Shown: positions 26,163-35,815 of the stretch, in pieces | Numbering within the stretch: position 1 is the stretch's first letter | How the letters are laid out: each line of letters starts with the position of its first letter | DNA from: Phallusia mammillata | Taxonomy: Eukaryota; Chordata; Ascidiacea; Phlebobranchia; Ascidiidae | Direction: 5' to 3' | Length of the DNA stretch: 64,000 bases | Assembly (NCBI GenBank): GCA_003260075.1 | Contig: QLIY01000251.1 | Coordinates: forward strand, 1 to 64,000 | Position numbers and translations under genes: made by a program | Notes under the pieces: generated by a model | The model's database searches: none | Seen by the model: the letters and a program-made list of their open reading frames with translations, nothing else | What the model was told of the DNA's origin: nothing

Positions 26163-26469
26163 GCATTTCTGTTAATATTTATTTGTTTCTAAGCCTTCAA
26201 TTGGAAATTTGTTCTGAAAAATGTACAGTAAAAATAACATATTTTTAACAGGTTTTGTACGCCACAACATTTGTGTATTTTCGCTACGAGACCTTTATGA
26301 CGTCAGACGACGTCATGAGACTTTCGCCAACAAGTTTGATGTCACGTATGACGTCATGGCGCCACGTTGCCTGCGCTACTGGCTCGACGAACGCAGATTG
26401 GGACGCAACAGCGAGAGAAACCCACAAAGAAAGCCTTCCATGCCGTCCTGGATAAAACAAATGACGTAA
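16912..26469 (+). CDS. GCNT-like: Core-2/I branching beta-1,6-N-acetylglucosaminyltransferase (GCNT family), five exons
   Basis: Exons 16912-17535, 21982-22106, 22579-22779, 24615-24745, 26252-26469; all introns GT-AG, phases agree, and the joined frame is 1299 nt (432 aa), the usual length for GCNT1/3. Family knowledge: a Golgi type II enzyme of GT14 that adds GlcNAc in beta-1,6 linkage to O-glycan or I-antigen acceptors. Seen: short basic N-terminus and one hydrophobic anchor (about residues 6-28), FPVAFSILLHK, YCIHVDAK (about 139-146), YASFARLKADMNCM (from about 176), NLCGQ (204-208) running into DFPLRTNLELVRQLK, then SPDEHYW (about 317) and the C-terminal ICVFSLRDLY and FANKFD blocks. The in-frame TTG at 16888 is not taken as start; the first ATG is 16912. 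Exon 1 (3' part) and exon 3 (5' part) are each partly duplicated next to poly-G tracts. Family is certain; which linkage or paralogue is not. Confidence 0.92.
18473..19200. repeat. Junctions: G11 at 18835-18845 and G54 at 19147-19200
   Basis: The 300 bp between the tracts equal 17338-17580 joined to 18473-18520, that is, a version lacking 892 bp of intron 1. Confidence 0.88.
18847..19096 (+). pseudogene. Second copy of the 3' part of GCNT exon 1
   Basis: Repeats 17338-17580, including the exon 1 donor, after an 11-G tract. About a dozen base changes, mostly third positions, with three replacements within the coding part (K/E, S/A, M/V). It has no upstream exon sequence or acceptor, so it is not an independent exon. 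It runs straight into a copy of 18473-18520 (19098-19146), skipping 892 bp present in the first copy, as an indel allele would. Confidence 0.85.
20170..20540. repeat. Junction: G11 at 20348-20358, copies about 20180-20347 and 20365-20540
   Basis: Copies diverge by several small indels; shared ACAACGAAAACTAA and AAAGTTACATCACAG blocks. Confidence 0.82.
20785..21005 (+). repeat. Diverged SINE copy, 5' rearranged
   Basis: Contains GGGGTTCGAATCCGACC (B box), then the family body (GGCCTGGCGTATTATGATTTAT, CGCTTCATGGCTGGTCC). The part before the B box is a piece of body rather than the tRNA 5' half. Confidence 0.65.
21069..21300. repeat. Junction: G10 at 21179-21188, copies 21069-21178 and 21190-21300
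   Basis: Few differences; GCNT intron 1. Confidence 0.9.
21370..21699. repeat. Junction: G11 at 21528-21538, copies 21370-21527 and 21540-21699
   Basis: Substitutions and one-base indels; GCNT intron 1. Confidence 0.9.
21825..21835. repeat. G11 tract without a recognised flanking copy
   Basis: Lies about 146 bp before GCNT exon 2. Neither side repeats nearby, so this one may be a plain filled gap. Confidence 0.6.
22123..22370. repeat. Two-copy tandem repeat rich in ACGTCA motifs in GCNT intron 2
   Basis: Two diverged units of about 120 bp (near 22123-22240 and 22244-22362), each with several TGACG/ACGTCA cores, ending at a TGACGTCA (22363-22370). Perfect TGACGTCA also at 22320-22327. These are CRE/ATF-type sequences; function is inferred only. 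Confidence 0.75.
22383..22513 (+). pseudogene. Partial first copy of GCNT exon 3 with its acceptor
   Basis: Intron end, acceptor (22431-22434) and the first 79 bases of exon 3 precede a 10-G tract; the complete exon follows at 22579 with its own acceptor. The coding parts differ at one site (GTC/GTA, synonymous). Confidence 0.88.
22383..22657. repeat. Junction: G10 at 22514-22523 across GCNT exon 3
   Basis: Copies 22383-22513 and 22525-22657, intron end plus 79 coding bases. Confidence 0.9.
23764..24575. repeat. Internally repetitive (VNTR-like) block in GCNT intron 3, split by a 10-G tract
   Basis: Units with AGGGAGCTTGTG, CACAGCGTGTACATCTAATG and GTTGCTCAAAGTGGTC recur. The left copy is 327 bp (to 24090), the right about 475 bp (24101-24575), differing by extra units, as length alleles would. 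Confidence 0.8.
24853..25283. repeat. Dispersed repeat rich in CGGG motifs, copy 1
   Basis: Ordered blocks GGGTTTGGGCTTACG, CTGACTTTACACTCTGT, AGTTTCTGGACCTGACC, and TCGGGCTTGTACTTTCGGG. Related copies at 16466-16590 and 54533-54770; an inverted relative near 43195-43650. Confidence 0.65.
24927..25059. repeat. Junction: G11 at 24988-24998, copies 24927-24987 and 24999-25059
   Basis: 61-bp copies, one difference; GCNT intron 4. Confidence 0.9.
26103..26170. repeat. G50 tract (26112-26161) between two GTGCATTTC
   Basis: Only a 9-base direct repeat flanks it; 82 bp before GCNT exon 5. Confidence 0.85.
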
Positions 26470-26473
26470 TAAA
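26468..26473 (+). promoter_or_regulatory. AATAAA overlapping the GCNT stop codon
   Basis: The hexamer shares two bases with the TAA stop (26467-26469). If used, the 3' UTR would be only some 15-30 bases. Confidence 0.4.
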
Positions 26474-26786
26474 TATTTTAAAACTTATTATTTCTATGCA
26501 TCATATTCGCAACATTTTTATGCATTTGTCGCTTTTTCTAATTTGTCAGTTTCCCTTTTAAGTGCTTTTTGCGGTTGGTGTGTTTGCCTAACTGGACCGA
26601 CAGTTCAAACAGTTTGTAAAGTTCCACAAGAAAATTCTTATTTCCCGTGCTTCATCTAGTGGCAAACCTTTCACTGTATTTATTTTTGATGCACGCCGAA
26701 AGCAATCAACCACAGAAATGTGTCAAGGTTAGGATTGATTTCCAGGAAAAATCACATAAGTTTGTAAAAGAGAAAAATTCTTTCGA

Positions 26787-27149
26787 CAACATTTTACAGA
26801 GCATAAAGAATAGATATAAAAGCATAGAGCCAATACATGATAAGCTGCAGACCGTACACACTGTTTCCATGTATTAAGGTCTCATCAGTATAGAAGAATA
26901 TATTTTTTACATAAACCAACTTTTAACCATTCAGTCAACACCATGACCCACTTGTAACAAGGGGGGGGGGGGCAACATTTTACAGAGCAGAAAGAATAGA
27001 TATAAAAGCAACGAGCCAATGCATGATAAGCTGCAGACCGTACACACTGTTTCCATGTATAAGGTCTCATCAGTATAGAAGAATATATTTTTTTTACATT
27101 AACCAACTTTTAACCATTCAGTCAACACCATGACCCACTTGTAACAAGA
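26787..27149. repeat. Junction: G12 at 26961-26972, copies 26787-26960 and 26973-27149
   Basis: Intergenic, between GCNT and the METTL24-like gene; few differences. Confidence 0.9.
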
Positions 27150-27353
27150 TGACAACGTAGTTTAGTGTTCAAGTTGACACTTTCCTGTTTTGGTTTGCAA
27201 CATGGAACTGAGATTGGAATTTGAACTCAAATCGTCGTGGGTTCAAACATCGGGAATACAAGCGCGTGATTTTTAAAGTGTTTCTCTTGTGGCAAAGATG
27301 AATGGGCAAACGTTTTTGGTTTTTGGTTTTTGAAAACGGATCCTTACAAATAG

Positions 27354-27650
27354 TGATGCATCGAATCTGCTATTACGTATCAACCAAAACCACAAATAGG
27401 TAGTTTGGCGAAAAATGTTTTGCTGCAAGGTGGACAGTGGTTTTTCTGTTTTTTTCTTAAAATGTAAGCCCTTTTTCTGTTGATTTTAAGCATGCCTCGG
27501 CAAACGCTGTCAATCTGCAAATGAGTTGTTTGTTTTTGTTGGAAGTACACAAAACAATACGCTCTAATAAATACCGAATCCCAACCAATTATTCGGCCGA
27601 AACCGAATCTTATTGAAATTTGCGGATTCAGCCGAATAAATTCGTTACAC
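27354..27650. mobile_element. Degraded hAT-like element of the GATGCACCGAA type
   Basis: Begins TAGTGATGCATCGAATC; later CCGAATCC, ATTCGGCCGAAACCGAATC and ATTCGTTACACTA at the other end. Target duplication not recognisable. Confidence 0.45.
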
Positions 27651-27863
27651 TAAACCTGATTGAAATTCAAACTCGAAACATCCTGGGTTCGAACCCCCAT
27701 CAAAACCTTGACTTTATGACAGAAAATCTACAAACGCCCAAGCAGTAAAACATCTCTCGATCTTGCTTCAGAACAGCCGGCGTAATTTGGCCCCAGGCAC
27801 CCGCAGAACAGGTTGTAGTGTTGAGGGCCGGGTTATTTCGTCTGCTCTGCTATAGATAGAAAT

Positions 27864-30800
27864 ATGTTGTTGAGAAAAAACTTTCGGGTTGTTGGAACAT
27901 TATCGGTTTTTACTCTGGTTGTTTATGTTTATGTTCATCTCTACCAAGGAACAGGTCAGTTACGAGTTTATTTGTTTATTTTGACAACAAAACCCACGAA
28001 AACTGGACGGACAACTTGATTTTTGGATTTCGTCTTCACGTTGGTAAAAGCCCGTTTTGTCCGTTGGTAGATTGGGGTTCCATCTGATAAACTTATATTG
28101 TTTATTTTAACGATAAGGTTGCGTGTTGACAAATAAACAAATTAAACTTGCTGAAATCTTTTGTTTCATTAGTAAAAGTCCCTAAAAAGAGCGTTTGCAC
28201 GACAATTATCGATCAACCAAAAATCTAAACTTAAGTTTTTGCGACGAACTTATTGGTCTTGAGTGCTCTAACTTCATGTAATAAAACGTAAACTAATTGA
28301 TCAAAAACTGCCAGGGAGCTGGAATGTATAAATATATATTTTATTGCAAACCTTCATAACAATTGCTGCTGTTATCATCATCAGTGCAATAGAATGAGAT
28401 CACTTCAGAAAAGCTCTCAAAGAGGGGGGGGGGGTTGTAATGATACGTAAACTAATTGATCAAAAACTGCCAGGGAGCTGGAATGTATAAATCTATATTT
28501 TATTGCAAACCTTCATAACAATTGCTGCTGTTATGATCATCAGTGCAATAGAATGAGATCACTTCAGAAAAGCTCTCAAAGAGTTTTGTTTTTGCGCATG
28601 TTAAATCCGTTTCTAGCGTTCCAACTGTCAAAACTAATGCAAGAGGCAACATTAGTTGAAGTTGATTTCGTATCACGGAGACACGTCGCGTTGTAGCAGA
28701 CAAATCTAAACTTCTAGGTTTGCAGTGTGGACATTTTTATTTGTTTATTACGTCATAAACGAGGGTTAGATTCTGTTCGAAAACTTTGTAAGCGAGTTTT
28801 TAGGCTACAGGTAAAGTAACAAAAACGGTTAAATTCTACTCTAACAATTGAATGTAAACAATATTACCGATGTCAAACGCCAAAGGTCGCAAAATATAGT
28901 TTCAAAAAATTGGAACGGTTCCTAGACCTAAATGATGGGAAAGCTTTAAAAGTTTGTTTCTAATTGGATGAAACTGACACTAGTAGCATATGAAAACCAC
29001 TTTTCATGTTGTAACTTACTATCTTTGTCAAAATTATATATAATTTGCAGCTTTCGCGAACCTAATTGCCAGCTCTGCGGTAAAGATTAAAGAACAACGC
29101 ACTTTAACATGGTTCGGTAAAGTTGTAATTATGGTTGCAATGCGGAAATCTTCATAAACTTCCAACGGTGTCACTACTTTGCTGGAAATTGCTGTATATT
29201 TGTGACGGTTTTATAAAAAAAGTTTTCTGCGTTTTGTTATGCAAGGAAGTGTAACAGAAATAAGTTGTGATGTGTTTAATTTGAAACAGCACTATGGTTT
29301 ACAATATAACAGGGCTTGTAATATTATTTAGGCTTTCCGCCCTATAGTTAAATGTCAGCTCCACCGATGCGCTGTGAGATACATGGATCTAATATAGTTT
29401 GGTTACACTTGAAATCCTTGCAGGGGATATATGCCTGTAAATTCTTGTGGTAAAGAAATAGCTTCGTAGACATTCAAGTATTTTTGTGCTAAAAATAAAA
29501 AAACGTAAAACTAGTTTTGTTGCAAATGTTCGAGCAATTACTGTTTTAACCACCAGCGTATATCAGGGGTTTCCATTTATTTAGTTCTATACGACCCGTT
29601 TATGTGAACCAGTGTTCGTTGGACATCAAGTAATTAGTAATTAGATTTTGTTGCAGAGAACATTCGTAAACAATATGCGGTGGATTTGGAATCGACAACA
29701 GTTTCTATGATTGAACCAGAAGAAGATCCAACCATTCCAGATATTATACCGCGTAAGTGTTTATAATCATGTACCTTGCAAGCCAGGGGTTCCCAACCTC
29801 TTTACGATCTCGTACCACTTGGACGCCCTTTACTGCCACGCGTACCACTTCCGGCAGAACAAATAATTTGATCGAATCATATTTTATTCAAGATAATAAT
29901 ATTGGCCTACTAAAATAACACTAAAGACCCACAACTAATTTTTTTTGCTGTCCACCAATTGGTCAACAAAACCAGATAAATATATGGGGGGGGGGGCTAA
30001 TTTGATCGAATAATATTTTATTCAAGATGATAATATTGGCCTACTAAAATAACACTAAAGACCCACAACTATTTTTTTTTTGCTGTCCACCAATTGGTCA
30101 ACAAAACCAGATAAATATATGATAAAGTTGTGAATCCAGGTTTTTGTGAAAAAAAAACGGACGCTACTCGCGTACCACCTGAAAAAACTTCGCGTACCAC
30201 TAGTGGTACACGTAGCACAGGTTGGGAACCGCTGTTGTAAGCATTACGACATGTTAAAATAGTTAGTTTGTCTCAACGTTTCTCCTCATAAATCCTGGTA
30301 AATTGATTCCGGGAATCATCTCCAATTCCATGGCAATTCACACAATGTTTTCTGCTTCTCGTACTTCATACTACAAGTTTGGAAACATTCATTTCTGGGT
30401 TAAAATCACTTAGATTTCTTATGATAGCAGATTTTAACCTGTATATAAATGTTTCCAATTTGTGGGAAACGTTTCTCCTTGCGTTGTAACAGCAAGTTAC
30501 AATACTTGTAGTTTAAATTTGGAGAAATGATATAGTTCTATATTCTGTTAAAAATGGACTAGTTCTATTCAAATAATTTACTGACAAAGCCATAAGGGCG
30601 ACATAAATTTATCCCAAAACCCAATAACATGAATGGTTTCTGAAATGAATTTTTCAGCAAGTTTGGGGGGGGGGAGAGAAATGATATAGTTGTCTATTCC
30701 GTTAAAAATGGACTAGTCCTATTTAAATAAGTTACTGACAATGCCATTTAGGCGACATAAATTTATCCCGAAACCCAATAACATGAATGGTTTCTGAAAT

Positions 30801-33800
30801 GAATTTTTCAGCAAGTTTGATTTTTTTCGTTCTATCACACGTCTTGCTCTGACAAACATTATGGTAAACGTATCTAAGTAATATAAAATTGCTTTACATT
30901 TTGGTCGCATAAGTCCAAGACAAGCTTTATTGCGTGAGAACAAAACTGACAGATTTGATTCTCATTAATTGTTTTCAGCCATGGAAAGCAGCAAGCTCGG
31001 CCCAGCAGGTATTTCTCCCCCAGCAGAAGAACTGGAACGCTTGTGGAATTACGTTTACAAGATACAGGTGTGATGTACATGTAAATAATAAATACTATCG
31101 TATGCACTTTTAATGTGAAACAATCAATATAAACGGGAAAGACAAGAAAAAGCAGGAAAAAAGAACTTCGCCAAGGACGGTCCCAAGTCCGGCTGAAAAA
31201 GAAGTTGGGGTTGGGCGTCGGGCCAGCAACCCAACCCCGTAAAACAAGCTACAGTTACAGAAACAGCAAGAAGAGTTACTACTTTAAGCAGTGGCAAAAA
31301 TGTGTGTTCGACCCAATCATTCATGACGGGCCAGGGTGAAAGCCCCAGGAAAACTCTGGTCCTGACGAAGAGCAACATATTCCCTGTTATAACAATTACA
31401 AAACTAGCAACTTGGAATGTAAGAACTTTGTTCCAGTGTGGAAAATTGGCGCAAGTAGTGCGCGAGTTTCACACGTACGGACTAAATATTCTCGGAGTTA
31501 GTGAAATGAGATGGATTGGAAGTGGCAAACTGACTAGTGAGGGGAAGACAATTGTCATTTTGGGACACAACAAACAGCATCTACACGGTGTTGGGTTCGT
31601 GCTGGATCATGAAGCAAATCAGGCATTGGTTGGAGGGGGGGGGGCGACTAGTGAGGGGAAGACAATTATCATTTCGGGACACAACAAACAGCATATACAC
31701 GGTGTCGGGTTCGTGCTGGATCATGAAGCAAATCAGACAATGGTTGGATGGAACCAATCAGTGATCGTATAATTACTGCACGTTTTCACTCGCGCCATGG
31801 GAAAACATCTATTGTTCAGGTATATGCCCCTACAGAAGAGGCAGAAGAATGAGAAAAGGATTTGTTCTATGACCATGCAGCTTCAGGATACACTAAATGA
31901 TATCCCTAAACACGGTCTACGGGGGGGGGGGTTGTTCAGGTATATGCCCTTACAGAAGAGGCAGAAGAATCAGAAAAGGATTTGTTCTATGGCCATGCAG
32001 CTTCAGGATACACTAAATGATATCCCTAAACACGGTCTACAATTATTGATTGGCGACTTTAAAACTACAAAACTTGGTCCTGTTTCGGGTTTTTGAGAGC
32101 ATTTCTTCAGAGCATATAATTAAAAAGAAAATTTAGGACACTTTGGTTTCGAATTATTTATCATAGATTGTCATGTCTCTATTCTGACTTGAGTCAAACA
32201 GTAACACTTAACAACATAATTGTTTCACAGTATCAGTGTCCGAAAATTGAAATGAACGGAGGACGAAATCGCGGAGGTCTTGAGGACGGGGACGGTGCTT
32301 ACCCAGTTTGTATGTCTTCCTATTTTTGGAAGGGAAACACTGGTGATGGTAACCGGTGTCTTGTGTATTCGTTTGGGATTGGAAAGGATTTTAGCTTTGA
32401 CGACGCAATGGCGTTGAAGGGCTGCGAAGTCCACTCTTTTGACCCAAGTGAGATTTTTTCTTGAAAGTGTTTTTTTATGGTCTCGGAGAAAAATATGTGT
32501 TAAACTCTGCAACAGAAAGTGTATTAAAAACTTTTCCACTTATCTACTGAGTCCAAACACTACAAACCAATACGTTGAACAATATAAAATGGTTCTACAG
32601 CATAAATATGTACCAAGAAGATTTTTACAATGAATGTTTGTTTTTCTATTTGAAAAAGAAGTTCCAAATTTCTACGCTTCGTATTGGAAGTAAGAATTAT
32701 CAAACTGTGAACATATTTTAAAAATGAACTATACCGGGACTATAATAAACTTGCAACTACCTTGTACTCTCAAGATTGCTGGTTCTAATCCGGTCACGAC
32801 CACTTGTGTTTCCAGGAATAAGAAAGCTGATTACCAATGTAACCAACTTTGAAAAACAAAAAAAATCTACGGTTTTGCAATAAAACAGGCAGCTCGACGG
32901 CGGACTCATTGCAATCCTAATGCATTTCAGGCATTGGCCGACCCCTGAGAATAAAAATAAAACAAAAAACTTGGATACGTTTAGAAGCGAATGTTTAAAA
33001 CTTTTCAGGCATCGACTTGGCTGACAACACAGTCCGAGAATCAGGGGTGACTTTCCACAAAATCGGGATCGCCGGAAAAGACCGCGACAAGGACGTCAAT
33101 GGGTGGAAGATGAGAACGCTACGTACGTTGTGACGTTATAATGGGTGGAGTGTAAATCTATGACGTCATTCCGCTGTTGTTTATTTTAGGGACATTGTTG
33201 CGAGAGTTGGGCCATGATGGGAGATATGTGGATTATTTAAAAGTTGACACAGATCGACCTGGTGGTGGAGGATTTGAAGATGAGGTTGGAGATTTTATTG
33301 ATGATTGCATGCCTAAGTATCTTTTAAACTGCACAATAACTAAGATCGCATCAATCAGTACATAAGTCTTTGAGATAATGGCCAAGGGATAAGAGAAAAA
33401 TATAATTAAAAATTTTTAGAGCCACTGGTCGAAGTGTATTCGGCAAAAGTATCGAATATCCGGTTTCGGCCCGTACCTGTGAGCTTATTTAATTTGAACA
33501 CCATAGATGGTTTATCCTTCTTACTTGTTTAGTCCCTAGTAAATTGTCTCATCATTAAAGCCATACGATCATTGACTCTTTTTGTACAATGTAAGGGTCC
33601 TCGGAAAAATATTCAAATTTTAATCCAAGATACCACAGCCAAAGATTGAGCAGTCTTCACGCTTTATTAACTAGGCCCTTATTACTATCAGTCACAAACA
33701 GTGGTCGGTATTCCCTAGAACAAATCGTTTTTCTTGATATCCCAACAATTCACTTGTTAGTGTAATTTCAAGTCACTTTTACACACAAAAAGTTGCCACT

Positions 33801-34272
33801 CCAAGTCATCGACAGTTTGACAGAAGAAGTTGTTTGGCACGCGGCGTACAAAACGTTGCCAAACCAATCTATATAATTACCATAATTCCACTTGCTCTGT
33901 TTTATCATAAAGTAGCCACAAATACTACGTTTGCATTTACACAATTTCATCTATTAGTTGATGCAAGAAATGTTGGAGACCGGACTTTACAAGTGTGTGC
34001 GCCAGTTCGGGTTCGAAATCCACTTAGCCGGGCCCATTACCGACCCCTTGTGGTTGAGACGTTGCAGAATTCTGTACCGCCAGATGTCGCAACTGAGCAA
34101 GTTTGGTTACCGTTTGTTCGCTACTGAGGACAATGTAAGATATGACCGAATTGTGAGGAAAGATCCGAATTTTTCTCAAATCCAGAAGAAGACATCGATT
34201 ATTCGCAATCAGGAGTCGATCCTTTGGGAGGTCGCTTTCGTGAACTTTGACCCCCGACCTTGCAAAGTATGA
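27864..34272 (+). CDS. METTL24-like: METTL24-like methyltransferase, type II membrane or secreted, seven exons
   Basis: Exons 27864-27954, 29657-29752, 30979-31067, 32231-32447, 33009-33122, 33190-33284, 33958-34272; phases join to 1017 nt (338 aa). An N-terminal hydrophobic anchor (about residues 9-27) is followed by a low-complexity stem, then a methyltransferase core: CLVYSFGIGKDFSFDDAM (135-152) and GCEVHSFDPS (156-165), where the Asp matches the acidic SAM-binding residue of this family; then YLKVDTD (218-224) and, in the last exon, QFGFEIHL with a GFG-type C-terminal half (FGYRLFATEDN). Exon 6 could instead use a donor at 33317, but that gives a stop in the next exon; the 33284/33285 GT donor keeps the frame. 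Substrate of METTL24 relatives is not established. The segment after VDTD carries a Gly run (about 227-230) where relatives usually have an Asp/Glu-Trp motif. Intron 3 carries a LINE remnant. Confidence 0.85.
28279..28584. repeat. Junction: G11 at 28424-28434, copies 28279-28423 and 28438-28584
   Basis: METTL24-like intron 1. Confidence 0.9.
29784..30234. mobile_element. hAT-type element in METTL24-like intron 2
   Basis: Termini CAGGGGTTCCCAACC and GGTTGGGAACCGCTG; flanks TTGCAAGC (29776-29783) and TTGTAAGC (30235-30242), 7 of 8. Contains an internal poly-G junction with a duplicated 120-bp piece, so its true length is nearer 320 bp. Confidence 0.85.
29864..30121. repeat. Junction: G11 at 29986-29996 inside a hAT element
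   Basis: Copies 29864-29985 and 29998-30121. Confidence 0.9.
30521..30818. repeat. Junction: G10 at 30665-30674, copies 30521-30664 and 30675-30818
   Basis: METTL24-like intron 2. Confidence 0.9.
31400..32080 (+). mobile_element. LINE endonuclease remnant in METTL24-like intron 3
   Basis: Frames read TWNVRTLFQCGKLAQVVREF, GVSEMRWIGSGKLTSEGKT and later VQVYAPTEEAEE, the N-terminal part of an APE-type (exonuclease-endonuclease-phosphatase) domain of LINEs. Frameshifts and stops break it and two poly-G junctions repeat about 105 bp each (31531-31748 and 31812-32040). No reverse transcriptase follows. Confidence 0.75.
31531..32040. repeat. Junctions: G10 at 31635-31644 and G11 at 31921-31931 in the LINE remnant
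   Basis: Copies 31531-31634/31645-31748 and 31812-31920/31932-32040. Confidence 0.9.
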
Positions 34273-34374
34273 CCCCAAAGTTTAGTATGGGGTTAAAGTT
34301 CAATGCTCAAGAAGGCTACAACCATGGTACACGGAGGGCACCGAGTGATCCACTACAAAAGAAGACAACATTAA

Positions 34375-34775
34375 AGACTGAAACGAAAGTGTTACACACG
34401 CGTTATGTTTAAGATGTACATGTACTTCAGTTTCTGCTTCGAAAATCGTTTCATATGTTCTTGAATTGTGGAACGTTTTATTTTTATTTAACTTATTTAT
34501 TTGCTTCATTTTAGACGCAATGCTAAACCGGTTCTGGCTATGTATAAAACTGTAATTTCTTCTAATACTTCCAGAAAAAAACATATCAAAGACTGAACAA
34601 AGGTGATGCAGACGCGTTATGTTTAAGATACTTTTTTTCGTTTCATATGTCCTTGAATTGTGGAACGCCGTTTATTTATTTAACTTACTTCTTTGCTTTA
34701 TTTTAGACGTAATGCTAAACCGCTGATAGCTATGTTTATAGCTCCTGCAACTCCTTCTAATACTTTTCAAATCAC
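34375..34775. repeat. Tandem duplication of about 210 bp without a poly-G tract
   Basis: 34375-34575 and 34591-34775 share ACGCGTTATGTTTAAGAT, CTTGAATTGTGGAACG and CGTAATGCTAAACCG blocks, well diverged. Lies 3' of the METTL24-like stop. Confidence 0.7.
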
Positions 34776-34874
34776 TGGGATTACTCAACATAATTTGGTT
34801 TATTCATTTATTCGACATTCTCACTTTATAATAAAAAACAAAACAATGAAACAAATACAGCTCATTAAATTTTT

Positions 34875-35084
34875 GCAATCGGCGCGTCAATACTCACATT
34901 TTACACTTGATTAACGATTTTTCCCTCTTTCGAAAGTCAATCAAAAAAGAAACAATGTGTCTGGTTCTTTGTTAGGGGGGGGGGGCAATCGGCGCGTCAA
35001 TACTCACATTTTACACTTGATTAACTATTTTTCCCACTTTCGAAAGTCAATCAAAAAAGAAACAATGTGTCTGGTTCTTTGTTA
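34875..35084. repeat. Junction: G11 at 34975-34985, copies 34875-34974 and 34986-35084
   Basis: Two differences. Confidence 0.9.
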
Positions 35085-35446
35085 CTTAACATTAGGTTTA
35101 GTACATTTAAGAGCAGAGATGTGTAGCCTATAAATCTTGCTACTTTTTATTTTCTATTTTATCGTGTTGACATGCCATAGTACTACAGACAGTGTTCGAT
35201 ATTTAAACCTCTTACTTTAGGTTAAACTGTCAAAAAATCACATCATTATTAGGAAACTTAAGCAAAAGCGGACAATCATGGTCCCGCAAATAAACTAAGT
35301 ATGAAAAGCTACTGTTTTTTTTTTTGCTGTCATTCCGGTTTCATATTGTGTACGCCCCAAAAATGTGCTTAGTACTTAAACACCTCTGCTTTATAGAGAA
35401 TGTGTTTATCTATTGTGTTAGTTTGTGCATTAGAAGCAGCAACAAT

Positions 35447-35717
35447 CTCTTGGACGTGTTTTGAAAATAGAGCGAATCGTACCTGCAAGCAAAGCAAGCC
35501 GCAGCATGGCTGGAAGCAGTCAGATTAAAGCGCGAAGCATTTTACGGTGTCACCTTGCAATCTTGCGTTACACCCGGGGGGGGGGCGCTCTTAGACGTGT
35601 TTTGAAATAAGAGCAAATCGTACCTGCAAGCAAAGCAAGCTGCAGCATGGCTGGAAGCAGTCAGATTGAAGCGCGAAGCATTTTACGGTGTCACCTTGCA
35701 ATCTTGCGTTACACCCA
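35447..35717. repeat. Junction: G10 at 35576-35585, copies 35447-35575 and 35588-35717
   Basis: 3' of the receptor-like gene; last G tract before a 9-kb clean block. Confidence 0.9.
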
Positions 35718-35815
35718 GTGACAAATCGAACGCAAAAAAGCAACGAAATAAGCAGCAAAAAAACACTTCAACTCATTCTATCTCTCGCGATTCGCTGAGA
35801 GAAATGCATTGCTAG

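Noticed and set aside
33285-33316. Longer exon 6 of the METTL24-like gene using GT at 33317
   Set aside because: It puts a stop at the start of the last exon; the GT at 33285 keeps the conserved C-terminal frame.
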